From: Cryphonectria parasitica EP155
Lineage: Eukaryota > Ascomycota > Sordariomycetes > Diaporthales > Cryphonectriaceae
Reading direction: 5' to 3'
DNA: 64,000 nt
Assembly: GCF_011745365.1 (NCBI RefSeq)
Contig: NW_024468909.1
Coordinates: forward strand, 4,340,001 to 4,404,000
Of this stretch, positions 35,871-47,315 are shown piece after piece. The notes under the pieces were generated by a model, which made no database searches, was not told the DNA's origin, and saw only the letters and a program-made list of their open reading frames with translations. Position 1 is the stretch's first letter, and each line of letters opens with the position of its first letter. A program made the translations under genes and the position numbers.

Positions 35871-38054
35871 CGTGTATATGAGATACCTTTCTGGCAAGGA
35901 TCTTGAGATAGTAAGGCAATTATAGTCGAGGGTGACTGCAGAATTATCCTCGACAACATTCGAGCATAAGAAAGTAAAAGAGGGGAGGAGCTGTCCAAAG
36001 AGGCAGAAAGGCGACAGTATTTATAAAGGGCTCGGAGCACGGGGAGAAACGGCCTCTCGCACAACGGAGTAAGTGGTTGGCTTGGTGGTCTTCACCTTGC
36101 TCCACAGAAGAAGTAACATACCAGTGATATCCCGGTTCCTAGAGGCTCATCCATGAGCAAACTTCTCTAAATGATGGTTGGGCGCGGAATCAAGAAAGCC
36201 CGTGGTCGGAACCCGGCGATGAATTGGAATCAAGCCATCGGAGCCAAGGAGCGAGCGGGACTATTGCCACGCATTTTGTATCCACCAATTCCCAAAGGGG
36301 CAAAGAGGTCTCAGCTGTTTGGCTGTCATGAAGGTCGCATTCGTCTGCTTTCGACGTAACAGAATTGGCAATTACATAGTACTATAGTAAGTATTCCTCC
36401 CCGGGGCCTCTAGAGCAATGTCTTTCAAGGCTTTGGCTCTTGAGGCAGCGGGGACCTGTGATAGCCAAGAAGTCAAAGTCAAAGTCAATAGTCGGATCCG
36501 AGCTGCCCTGGGTTCGCTTCACTTATATTCAAAAGACCTGAAGAGGACCCTGGGCGGCCGAAACGAGACCGATTGGATGAACCAAGACAGTAGAGTGGCA
36601 TGATCCGAATATATCCACTTTGGATGAACCCCCATGATGATCTGATAAGATAATTGTCTTCGCCATCAGATAAGTCCAGCCCGGAACCTCGATGCTGTCT
36701 TGCCCCGCCTCTTGGTCCACAATCAGGCCTCTTTGAGCCGCTGTTGAACGTCTCATGATCACGCGACAAGATGGTGACTTTCAATATGGACCATGTATAA
36801 ACGCATGTCCTGAAAAGAAGAAAAAAATTTTCAATCTTCTGGGCATACACCAGAGTGGAAGGACATCCGTTCCTCTCACTTTGCTTGCGCTGGTCTCTGG
36901 GGAGTCACTAAGGTTCACAGCGTAGCCGAGACCGGAATGTTAATAGTCATATGGGAAATTCGCAACATTACTTCTGTTTCTCTATGAGCAAGAAGCTTGG
37001 ATCATGAGGCGAAGAAGATGATCATACCCACAACATCGCGCCATCCCTGGTGAGGATCCCGCGGGTCGCGACAAGAGCCCTGGGGAGCCCCCACCTTGGC
37101 AACCAGATTTTTGCCAGCTATGTTGTGATGATCCTCAGATAAATGCTATATATCAGGAAGGAGAACTATGTGATATAAAAACAATTACAGATTTGGGTAA
37201 AAATAAATAATAAATAAAAAACCTTACCCGAGCTCTTTTGATAAGCCATAAAATGGTACGGCCAGTCGGCAAACAGAGCGGCCAACGATGCCTTGACCCA
37301 GGAGCCGTTATGAGCCAGAGGGCTTTTGAAATCGTCGAACTTTCTTCCTTCTTGGCAGAAAACTATATAATTCATTATCTATCCCTCAAATGAGGCCGCT
37401 ATTGGACAGCTCGGCTCGGAGAAAACCAGCGCAAGCGAGCGCCCAGACATTCTGACTCCATCGTAGCCATTCGACAAACCTGCCACTCGTGGGTCGATTA
37501 GCCTAGACATGCATGCAAAATCCCTTCACCACTCTTCTGTCAGTGTCTATGGGTCTGAAGCTGCAGAGAGTCGGTACGGATTCCGAATCATCAAATGTAG
37601 TGGGGCCCAAAGGACGAGGAAGTAACAGTACTGTCCAAACCCACCATCGGGACAACTTGCCCACCATGACTGCATTATCCTCGCTTGCCTTCCAGTCTCT
37701 GCAGACACTCTGCAGCAAAATTGGACCCCTCGTGCTACCCACCCCCCAAAACTCTGATATCCACGGGGAGACTAACTTCCTGCTCGGTCCAGCCTTCTCA
37801 TCAAATCCACCCCGTTCTTCAGTCTTCGGCGCACGTGAACTTCCACCCGCCCGCCCTCCAATGTCACCCGCCGTCGGGTACATATCAGGGCCCTCCCCCT
37901 TTGCGCCTTGGAAACAATATGACTGATCTCTGATCCCCAGAATTTGTGCGACTTGTGAATATAGTGCAATCTTCAGGCCATCATCAAAGCTGTTGTCTTT
38001 CGGATCAAGTTCTGCTTTTTTTGAGACCCTTTTTTGGCCTCTTCTTTATTCAAG
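35871..38054. other. Intergenic between divergent surface-protein genes
   Basis: No gene is supported over about 2.2 kb. A partial TACTATGG-like palindrome occurs near 36373-36390 (ACATAGTACTATAGTA). The rest looks like unique non-coding DNA including two promoters. Confidence 0.5.
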
Positions 38055-39162
38055 ATGCGTTTCACCTCAACACTTGCCGCTTTGGGACTCGCCATGGGCA
38101 CACGAGCTGAAACGCATGGTGAGGGGGATGAGGGCACCATCATGGGACCCGTTGCATTCCTGTGGCCGGACGATCGTAACTGGACAGCTGCTTATGACAA
38201 CACGGGTCCGTGTGGCAGCCGTGCCAGTGTTACCAATCGGACACAATTTCCTCTCAGTTAGTTTCAATGTCTCCACTGCTCACCTACAAGCCTAAGTACT
38301 CACAACGTCCCTAGCGCAAGGAGAGGTTGCCCTTTCCATTGCTGACGATGCTTGGAGGGTCGCTTTCTACATCTCCTTTGACAACGGTAGGATTGCAATT
38401 TTTTTGGGTTTCGGCAGTCCTCCCCGCCATCTCGACTTTCGTATCGCTAATGAACCTCGAACAGATCCGACAAGCCAGAGTGACTTCACAGAGCAGATCG
38501 TGAGCAATGTGACGGAGATTGAGCCTGGCCACCAGTGCTATAAGATCGATTCCCTTCCCAGTACCGTCGCTGCAGGATCGAACGCTACCATCCAGCTTGA
38601 GTACTGGGCCCACTACGAAGAAGAGAATAATGGGAACAATGAGACGTTCTATGCCTGTGCAGATGTCGTAAGGCGCCCCCCCCCCCCCCCCCAAATTTGG
38701 TCCATTCTCAACGTCACACTGCTTTAGTGGCAACAGGAACATGACTGACCAGACCACACTTCCGATCAGTACTTTGTCGAAGCCTCCGATTTCTCTGTCC
38801 AAGTTCCATGCTTCAATGGTAAGAAGACCTGAATCCTTTTTCTTCCTACGTCTTCCTGCAAGATGTTGACAAGCTCCAATGCAGTGACTGCGGAGAGCTT
38901 CGACTCGACCGTGACGGCAACGTCATCCGCTGCGACCGTGACCTCCACCTCGTCCTCGAGCAGCGGCTCAAGCGGCCTAAGCAAGGGAGCCATTGCGGGT
39001 ATTGCTGTCGGTACAATAGTCGGATCACTGGCCATCGTCGGCGCGGCCGCCTTCATGCTGTTCAAGAAGAGAAAGACTGGTGCTACTCCATCTGACGCTC
39101 CGATGCAGTTGGGCATGACGAAGAAGGTTCCTGACACTGGTAGCGTTATTTCAACCCATTGA
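38055..39162 (+). CDS. BIM1-like (copper-site) surface protein with C-terminal membrane anchor
   Basis: Five exons: 38055-38256, 38315-38386, 38465-38667, 38770-38818 and 38885-39162, giving 267 residues. The signal peptide is about residues 1-18, followed by ETHGEGDEG. The body follows the fungal BIM1-like/X325 pattern: GPVAFLWPDDRNW, DNTGPCGS, NRTQFPL, QGEVALSIADDAW, SDFTEQIVSN, EPGHQCYKI, AGSNATIQLEYW, ETFYACADVYF and VPCFN. In X325/BIM1 proteins the mature N-terminal His takes part in copper binding. Here the first His lies two or three residues past the predicted cleavage, so copper binding is uncertain. A Ser/Thr stalk leads to a transmembrane helix (about 210-234) and a basic cytoplasmic tail (KKRKTG), so this is a type I membrane protein rather than a GPI protein. 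Intron 3 contains 17 consecutive C. Confidence 0.82.
38676..38692. repeat. Intronic C17 homopolymer
   Basis: Seventeen C in intron 3 of the BIM1-like gene, beginning eight bases after the GTAAGG donor. Confidence 0.92.
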
Positions 39163-40410
39163 TGGATCATGATGGGGCACAACATCACTACTCGATAGGC
39201 AGATCAATGCTTCAGGAGACCGAACCCATGAGTACTGGGGCTCCGACGAAGCGTTGTGAGAGCATAAGAACGGAATAGGCTTGAGCGAGCTTAATGCGTT
39301 GGAGCAAAAGTAAGGGCGGCTCTGCTTTGAAGCCCGATCACCTTCTGCTGCTCATCGTGGGGGATAACGTTTTCGTCATGTTTTAATGAATTTATGTTGG
39401 CGATGGTATGGGACCAAGCCCAAGCATTTGCTGCCGTTTCAAACCATCGGTACAGGCAAGTCGCCTGCTCGTTCCTCTTCACTCTTGATTTGTGAATTCA
39501 TTTCTTTCCATTCATCATTCTTTACCGCGTCGTTGTATCCTTCGTTCCTCTTTTCCCTTGCTTCCTTTGATCATCTGATTTTGAATCCGGATACTATAGC
39601 ACGTCGTTCTTCAACCTTCAATTACTTCCATGCTGCCAAACATGCAAAACTCAAATCGCACTCAAAGGCTCATCTGACAGGGTATGTCACGCCTAGCACC
39701 AACCTTTTGTGGGGTTTTCTGTTTTACGATCTTATCATTGTTTCAAGGTTTCCGTCTGGAGCAGTTGGGCTTTGTTTGGTTTCCGCTCCAGCCTCCACAT
39801 CCACTCTGGCTGCCCAGAGCGGCGTGCTTCAAACTTAACCAGTCTCCTGAGGCCCACTTCTTGGAAACGCCGCCGTCAGCTTCTTAATATGGCTATCAGC
39901 CCTTTGGGACATGCTAGGCCTTAGAGCCCGACGCCCGGCCTCTCATTGTAACTGATCCAGGCCTAGAGGGCAATGTCTGATGTAGACTAAATCTAGGGGT
40001 GGACAAGTCGTCGTGCACCGACACGCTGGACGCCTTCGTATTCTGAAGATCCAGCTTGTATAAGCACCGTCCCTGCGTATTGATTTTTGACTGTGCGTAG
40101 CCCATTTACTGGAGGTTCAAGATGTGCAAAAGGCGAATTCGGATTCTTGTAAGATGGGCTTCTGAGGTTGCCCAGCGTTTATAATATCCCTCCGGTCCTC
40201 CCCTACCCAAAAAAAAGACAAACGAGAAACACAACATGATAATTATCTTTCTGCACATTGGTGGGCAAGGCTGTTCAAGATCCTTTCGTCTCTCTTACCC
40301 AAGGAGGATAATATACTACGCATTCCTTCCATCCTGGTTACTTGATAACAGCATCCCCATTAATCATCTTTCAAATTCGATTTTGTAATATACCGTCATT
40401 TGCTGCCGCG
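39163..40410. other. Intergenic
   Basis: No gene is supported. A 150-codon frame (39386-39838) lacks protein-like order. Includes the promoter of the following secreted-protein gene. Confidence 0.5.
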
Positions 40411-41199
40411 ATGAAGGCGATCTTCGTCACCGTTTGTACCCTGGTTCCCGCCTTTGCAAGCCCCATGGCTTCTGCTGGACATGAATTGGCTCAACGAAAC
40501 ACTGCGAGTGCCCTGGATGCCCTTTCATCGACTATCAAAACACATACTGCCAATATCAGTAGGTAGCAGTACCCTCAAGCCACAGAACGATAACATTATT
40601 ACTTTTTAGGATATAACTGATTGGGGCACCCTGGTAGATCGAACCCTCGCTAGCCTTCCAGCAAATGCGACAACACCGTCCAGCAATTCCACGAATAGCA
40701 ACATCACCGAGGAATACAATCTGATCGCCATTGCATTAAATACAACATCTTCGACCCTTGCTGGCAGTTCTAAGCGGAGCGTGCCGCTGCTTGCCGGCGC
40801 CGATGAGTGTGATGCGACATGCCAGCAAGATATATATAACGAGCTCGGCAGCCTATCTGCTGAGATTGCGTACACTATGGAGGGCTGCATCGAGAGAAAT
40901 GCAGTTGGTAAGTCTACCAGGTCTCACTACCCCAGTACCGTTACACGTTACTCAATCCTGCCACATGAATTATCAGATGGTACTGACTAATTCGGCACCA
41001 TTTAACAAATTCAGACATATCCACATCCTCGAGCGTCCTCATCACTGTCGTACTAGCTCTCGCCAATCTCACCAATGACCTTGGAAACGTGGTCGGTGGA
41101 ATTGCTGGCGTCGTTGTCCAGACACTGCAGGCGGCCATGGGCACCGAGATCGGTGGCATTCTGGCTTCTCTTGTCTCAGTACCTATAGTTGTTGATTGA
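40411..41199 (+). CDS. Secreted protein with KR processing site, unrecognised
   Basis: Three exons are proposed: 40411-40558, 40638-40907 and 41015-41199, giving 200 residues. The signal peptide is about residues 1-17 (MKAIFVTVCTLVPAFAS). Helical segments ALDALSSTIKTH and EEYNLIAIALNTTSSTLAGS flank a sequon-rich TTPSSNSTNSNITE stretch. KR at 95-96 precedes DECDATCQQDIYNELGSLSA and MEGCIE, the only Cys-containing part. The C terminus is long, aliphatic and glycine-rich (VVLALANLT...GGIAGVVVQTL...GGILASLVSVPIVVD). The first intron is the uncertain part: acceptor 40637 (GTAG, after a CTGAT branch) keeps the frame, while the closer acceptor at 40609 breaks it. The family is not recognised. It may be a Kex2-processed cell-surface or wall protein. 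Confidence 0.68.
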
Positions 41200-41763
41200 A
41201 AGGGCTCATGACAGTTTCCACAACAAGTATGGATCTGGCTGGACCTTGGAAATCTTAGTTCTCCTTTTCAATACGAAAAAGTTTAGCCCCTGTGGTGATC
41301 TCTGTTCTGCGTTTGGAGAGTAAAGTATCCAAATCAGCAGGTTATTGAACATTGTCCGCGGCATTTAAATCTGCAAAACAACGTGCTGCGCATCCTTTGA
41401 GGTGGCTAGCCGTCAGCTACACCCAAGGCTTGTCTTTCACAACAATTGGTGTACTCCCTACTGCACAGGTATTACATGGTTATGACAAGGGAGTTGATGT
41501 TTTCCCTGCCACTTGATAGGCTATCCTAGACGGTGTTCCTGGTAACATCTCACAACTGAGGCACTGGGGGGGGGGGGGTCTCTGAGGTGTAACGTTAAAA
41601 TAAGACTATGAAGAGGCCGAGGTTGCTTTCGTCGGAGCTCGCTCTCAATATAGAGAGAGAGTACAAGGCCCGCGTGGAGCTCGATTGGCGCACGCTACAG
41701 AAGATCTTGGTCCGCTCCATGAATCGTCTCCGAATGCTGCGATCCTTTCGGAGCTTCCATTTC
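41200..41763. other. Intergenic between convergent genes
   Basis: No gene is seen. G-run at 41566-41578. Confidence 0.5.
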
Positions 41764-43975
41764 TCACTCCTTTGAAGTCTCACTTTGCTCTCCCAGATCG
41801 GACACCCCAACCGTTCTCTTCGGACCCTGGAACCAGTGTCGACCCCCAAGACCGAAGGGAAGAATCCAGCCAACTAAACTGACAATAGTAACAATCCCAA
41901 TGCATATAGGAGCGTAGTTGAGAGTTTGCTTTGGTTGAGTCAGCGACAGTGCATGGAAGCTTTGCGGGGATCAGCAGGGAGAAACTAACCGCATTGACGG
42001 GATACACCTGTGGCAAGACAAGCACTATCAATTGGAACATGATATACAGACAAGAGATGGTTCCGACGACGACGCTCCACTTTCCAAGGTTGAACCCAGC
42101 CGGCTTGAAGTCGTGCCTCCCGATGGTGTGCCTTGCCGCAATTGGGAAAAGGTAGGACACATTCGTCGCGATGGTCTTAAGCAAAATATGATATAATTAG
42201 TTCAATGTCCACTCGGAGGAGTGCATTTCCCCCTTCTGGTGACCTCGACAAGTATCTCGTCAGATGCTTTCTCAGGGGAAAAGGCTGCTGCTTACCGCGG
42301 TAGCTGTGATAGCGCTGAAAGCAACAGTCGAGCCGATGACTGCGCAGGTAATCGCCACACTTAGGAACAGCACAAGATAGGCGGCATTGACTGGAACCTT
42401 ATTCTTGCTTAATTTGCGGAAGTACTTGGAGAAGGGGAGTACGTCGTCTCGAGAAATGGCGAAGGTGACTCGTTGTGCCGACATGAAGCAACTGGCGGTT
42501 GCGCAAGTCGAGTCGATCCACAAGATGACCAAGACAGCTACCGCTCCGTTCTCCCCTAGGAGCTGAACCAGGTACTCCGCAAAATTGTTGGTGTACTCGG
42601 CAGAGACAATGGCGTCAAAGTCCTGCATACAAAACAGAACCATGATCAAAGTCTGGCAGTTTGAGAAGGTCTGTTAGTCCAGCTCACATCTGAAAAGGGT
42701 GGGAAAGGGTGGGGGAAGGATATAATGTTTCCTTACTGGGACAGATAAGACCCACGCACACAGCGTCGCTCCCCACATGCCCTTTGCTACAGTGTCAGAC
42801 GCATCGTGAGTCTCCTCGGCAAGATGAGCTGATGCATCGTATCTGTCTCTTGGTTTAGCAAAAGTGCCCCCAAAAAAAGTTGGAGGGAGGGGGCAAAAGT
42901 CTGCATTTGGAAGTTTCGAGGGCAGAACTGACCCATAGAATTCCCAGGCGCCGAAGAGAATACAGACGACCCAAGCATACGAATCAGAAGCTTGCTTCTC
43001 GGTGCCCTCGTTGATTCCGTTGTAGAATCGACCAAAGACACCCTCTCGAGATTGAAAGTTGCCCGCTGCCTTGACAGGGAACCATATCCAATAGAAAGCG
43101 AAAAGGACGAAGAAGATGAAGACAGCGAAGCGAAAGTACAGCTTCAGGGCGCGCTGGCCCAGGACGTTGGGCAGCATGGCAAAGATCATGCCGATCGCCG
43201 TCAGCAGCCACGAGAACCATCCCGTGTATATCACGGTCGAGTCAGGATATCTGACCTCCAAGCCACTGATCAGGAGATTGGTCGCGCCCTGCTGGACACC
43301 TGGGACGACACAGATCCACCCGGCCCAGTTCCACCAGGCCGTCATCCAGCTGAGGAAACGGCCGTACTTGTCCCCTCCAAGGCGGTAGGACCAGAAGTAG
43401 ATGCCACCGGCGGTAGGAAAGGCAGAAGCAATCTCAGCCATGGCCAGGGACACGATGAGTGCGAAGCTAAGTGATTTGAATAGAGATCCGTCAGCATCAC
43501 AACACTCTTAGCTTGAGAGCTGTGCCCACGCAGGAAGCACAACATGTCCCTCATCGGCTTTCTTTTATACGTACCCTCCAATCATGGTCCAGTTTGCAAA
43601 GGCTGCCTGTGGTCCCCCGGTATACATGGCGAATCCAAACAGAACCGGCATACCTGCGTTTGATTCCAGTCAGTATATTATGTATGTCTCAAGAATGGAG
43701 TTGTCTTCACAAACCTGAAACGAAGTTCATGGAAATATACGTGGCAGCAAGGTTCTCAAAAAGACCGAGATGGCGAAAGAACTCTGTATCACTATTAGTT
43801 ATTTGTCCCTCGGTCTTTCTCTTCTTCGTTTACTTCACAATCCAGGGAGCGTGCCTTGCTTGTATCCGAGCTTTGCGAGATGCTGCTCGTCCGTGGACAA
43901 GACAACCGTCTCCCCGACGGAGAAGTCGCCATCGACCGTCGACTTCACCTGTGATTCAACCTTGGTGTCTTCCAT
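41764..43975 (-). CDS. APC-family amino acid/choline permease
   Basis: Eight exons on the minus strand: 43975-43855, 43783-43715, 43653-43575, 43466-42933, 42842-42737, 42652-42296, 42175-41990 and 41928-41764, giving 538 residues. The family is clear from EQHLAKLGYKQEFFR at the start, YTGGPQAAFANWTMIGG, MAEIASAFPTAGGIYFWSYR, WAGWICVVPGVQQGATNL, DSTCATASCFMSAQRVTFAI, SRDDVLPFSKYFRKLSK and the C-terminal GWILPFGLGGRHWFQGPKRT. The fungal GABA/choline/amino acid permeases share these. About 12 membrane helices are expected, in the plasma membrane or an internal membrane. Intron 1 needs a GC donor (CAAG|GCACGC) to join GYKQ to EFFR. Intron 4 is 90 nt, in frame and stop-free. The substrate cannot be decided from the sequence. 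Confidence 0.9.
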
Positions 43976-44703
43976 CTTGTGTCGTGCGTGAGGGATTCTC
44001 GAGGCAAAGATGTGAAGGTACTGAAGAAGAGGGTCAGGACCGCGGCATCGGCCACGAGAGGCCTAGATTAAATGTGTAAATGGCATATCTGGGGTCGAGC
44101 TATGCGGCTTGTGGTATCTTTATGGCTTAGTCCTAAAATGACATGCATACCCGACTTATCACTGGTATGTGATTACCTCGGCTACCACTACCGTAAACGA
44201 TGCAGTGGGCAAGCCATGCGTGTCTGGGGTGCTCGATAAGATACTATCCCCCCCCCCCTCCCCTCTCAATCACTCAGCGGGCATGCACTGCAGATCAGGC
44301 GTGTTGAGGGGGGGGCTGGGCTTGGCTTTAACCAAGGTTGGAGTTGAGCGTGTAACGCAGCACTGCCGCTTATAGCCTCAGCGCATGGCGGTGAGTCTCC
44401 TGTACTCGACATCTGAGGACAGATTGAACCCTCGTGACCGTGAGCAGGCTGCTGTGGTCCATCGATTATCATATCGTTAGCAGTGAACACGCGCACATTA
44501 TTCTGATACATGCGCCACAATCGGCCGGGCGCTATACTATGATACAGCCGATACCAGGGAGCGAAACGGGCCGGCATTTATACAGGGTATCTTATCTATT
44601 CAATGCCGAAGGGAAAGGGCTTAGTAATTTATACCTTCACTTTCTAGTTTATCTATCTTGCCCTCCATGGGACAAGATGGGGTTGGATAACAGACCAGGG
44701 AAC
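43976..44703. other. Intergenic
   Basis: No gene. C-run at 44248-44258. Holds the permease promoter and the 3' end of the MFS gene. Confidence 0.5.
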
Positions 44704-46308
44704 CTAGACTGGTAGATTCTTCGATATGTGTCCCTTGGATGGCAACACCTTATCGTCATCGCCTTCGTCCTCGTCGTCGCTTGAGAGCCGTAGCCTAGCC
44801 TCCAGATCATCATCGGACGCCACATCGAATGCATCCATCGACACTCGAACGACAGCAGTCTGCTCCATGCCCTTGACAGGCTCGTGCTTGTACAGCTGAA
44901 TGTTGATGAACATGACAAACAGCCCGATGTCGTAGGCAAGTCGGAGGGCGCCTCCGACTACAAAAGCGATCCAGAACCTGTCGTTATCCGCAAGCAGGCC
45001 CGTGAAGCTCGGGCCTGTGACGTTGGCGAGGGTGCGTAGAGTGCTGGTGATGCCCATGACAGCCGTGCGCTCCTCGGGCTTGACGACGGCGGCGATGAGT
45101 GCCGCGCGCGGTGCCTGGTCCATATTGTTGAGCCCCACCCTCAGAAGGAGGAGGGCGAAGGTCAGGAACTTGCTCTGTGGGAGAGGAAAGATCAAGACGG
45201 CCAGAGAGGACGGGATATGCGTAAAGACCATGGTGTTGACGAGGCCAATGTGCCTCGACAGGGGCCCTGCGAAGACCGTGGAGCAGGCGGCGAGGAAGTA
45301 ACTAGCTGAGAGCACGTCGCCCAAGGTCGACTTGGGCAGATGAAACTTCTCATCCATGTAGTACGTCGTCAGGCTCATGGAGACCATGCCGTCGGCGAGC
45401 GAGTCGACCATGAGCAGGAACCACAGGGCGTACATGACATTCCGCGTCTCTTTCGATATCTGGGCCAATCTGTTGGCCTTCGCTGGCGCCGATCGCCCTG
45501 TCACCTCCCTGACGGCGCTGTGCCGGTCGTTGTGATGGATGTTGTCGTCGTCGCCGTGGTCCACAGGCCTGAGCTCGTGGTCCTCCCGTAGCAGGCCCTG
45601 GGCCGCCTCGCCAGTCTCGCCCTCCTTATCGGCGGCGGGGACCTTCAGCTCACACTTCGGGGAGAGAACGAAAGCGGCCATGAAGGCAAGGGTGCCCATG
45701 AGGGCATAGACCGCGAAGCAGACGTGGTATGCGGCGAGGAGGGTCCAGCCCTCCCTGGCCTGAAGCCACGACACAAGACGTCCCGCTGCGGCGGTACCCG
45801 AGGCGGAGCCCAGGGCCGCCGTCGTGATATACCAAGACAGGACGTCGGCGCGGGTCTCTGGGACGGTCAGCTCCGACAGTGTGGACTCCTCGATGGCCCT
45901 GAAAGGACCAGTGTCCCCACCCGTAGCACTGAGCACACCCACGCAGGCAGCCGGAAGAAGAATCCAGTAGTTGTCACTCAGCGCAAAGGTCAGGCCGGCC
46001 AAGACCATCAGACTGGCGCCCCCCAGCAGAGTCCGGCGGCGACCCACTCTGTCGGCGATCAGGGAGATGACAAGCGAGAGGATGACATCGCCAACGAGCG
46101 TCAGGGTCAGAAACAAGCCGATACGGGAATCTGAGACCTGGAGCTCGTTGAAGAACAGGGCGAGGATGAGCGAGCTGGCGCCATAGGCGAACATGCGACA
46201 GCAGCGCGCAAAGATGATTAGCCACGCATCCCGACCCGTGATCCAGAGCGATGCGAGTCCCGACTCGTGGTAGGCATATTTGTTGAAGAGGGCGGCGATC
46301 GAGACCAT
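44704..46308 (-). CDS. Major facilitator superfamily transporter
   Basis: Single exon, 534 residues. Twelve hydrophobic helices fall in two groups separated by a long charged loop at about residues 225-290 (VPAADKEGETGEAAQ...DDDNIHHNDRH). The loop 2-3 motif is SLIADRVGRRRTLLGG (DRxGRR). GDTGPFRAIEESTLSEL, LSWYITTAALGSASGTAAAG and LRVGLNNMDQAPRAALIAAV are distinctive and recur in a conserved but little-studied group of fungal MFS proteins. The C-terminal tail is acidic and Ser-rich (LSSDDEDEGDDDK) and could be phosphorylated. It is not of the sugar-porter or siderophore type by motif. The substrate is unknown. It is divergent from the kelch gene across about 1 kb. Confidence 0.88.
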   Translation of the reverse strand: MVSIAALFNKYAYHESGLASLWITGRDAWLIIFARCCRMFAYGASSLILALFFNELQVSDSRIGLFLTLTLVGDVILSLVISLIADRVGRRRTLLGGASLMVLAGLTFALSDNYWILLPAACVGVLSATGGDTGPFRAIEESTLSELTVPETRADVLSWYITTAALGSASGTAAAGRLVSWLQAREGWTLLAAYHVCFAVYALMGTLAFMAAFVLSPKCELKVPAADKEGETGEAAQGLLREDHELRPVDHGDDDNIHHNDRHSAVREVTGRSAPAKANRLAQISKETRNVMYALWFLLMVDSLADGMVSMSLTTYYMDEKFHLPKSTLGDVLSASYFLAACSTVFAGPLSRHIGLVNTMVFTHIPSSLAVLIFPLPQSKFLTFALLLLRVGLNNMDQAPRAALIAAVVKPEERTAVMGITSTLRTLANVTGPSFTGLLADNDRFWIAFVVGGALRLAYDIGLFVMFINIQLYKHEPVKGMEQTAVVRVSMDAFDVASDDDLEARLRLSSDDEDEGDDDKVLPSKGHISKNLPV

Positions 46309-47315
46309 GATTTGGGGATTGTGTTGAACAGAGCTGTGGAGGAAGCGAAGAAGGAGGAGGAGGAAAAATTTTCAAGATGATGGTGTAGGACAGTCGGCGG
46401 AGAAGAAATAAATATACGGAGTGGCTCAAGAAAAACCTCTTTAGGGAAAGACAACAGAAAAGATGGAAAAAGTCGGTCCTCGACCACGATGTTGATGATA
46501 TCTTTGCTTAGTGATTTTTTTTTATCTTTTATGTTTGACTCTTTTCTTTCTTCCCGTCCCTGGTGCCTCCAAGTAAGGAAAATAGTCACACGAGACAAAT
46601 TGAGCACGCCTCGATGATAATGATGATGCAAAAGGCCCCAACTTAGATCCATCGCGCCTTCCACTGCATGTTGTGACTTATTTGAGTGAAGACCGGTACC
46701 GGTGTCGGCAAGCGGCCCCCGCTCGCCCATGAGTCGCCATCGCCGCTCGGAGCTGTCGGGAATCTTGTTTACTATGTCTATAGTTAGTAAGCACCGGTAG
46801 GTTTGTTTTACTGCTATGTGTGTATGTACATACATTTGCATATCTATATACTCATTATATCGACGGCCATACATGGAAACATCTATATTGTACATTACAA
46901 ACCATGGTTACACGTTTCGGCATGAGGAGAAAGGACGACTGTCTACTCCTTCTTGTGATACATTGCAATTGCGACCAATGACGTAACGTGTTGTACTGCG
47001 CCAGAACACTCCCATCAACTTGAAGTCAGCGCGTCCCTTGCGTGCCTGCCGTCTCTTACTCCTTATTGCACAAGCCATACGTCATTTCAAGGGGGGTTTC
47101 TCGTGTTGGGTCTCGCTACTACGGTTGCGACGACATTGCACTCATCACCTTATAAAATGCAAACCCCCAGCTGCATGTTGTGTGTGCATGAATAAATGTA
47201 TGGAATACCTCCTATGCTGTGTCCATAATCCATCTCCGTCTCTGTGCGACCATCTACCTGTCCTCTCGTTTCTTTAGACCAACTTCGCGAAACGCTAGTC
47301 TTCTCTGCTCGCAGG
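46309..47315. other. Divergent promoter region, MFS and kelch genes
   Basis: No gene is supported. About 1 kb serves the MFS gene (leftward) and the kelch gene (rightward). Confidence 0.55.

Noticed and set aside
40559..40609. Alternative 51-nt first intron in the secreted-protein gene at 40.4 kb
   Set aside because: It breaks the frame (stop after three codons) and lacks a CTRAY branch; the acceptor at 40637 keeps the frame.
41595..41873. 92-codon minus-strand frame reading VLGVDTGSRV at the permease end
   Set aside because: The spliced frame gives the family-typical PFGLGGRHWFQGPKRT ending instead.
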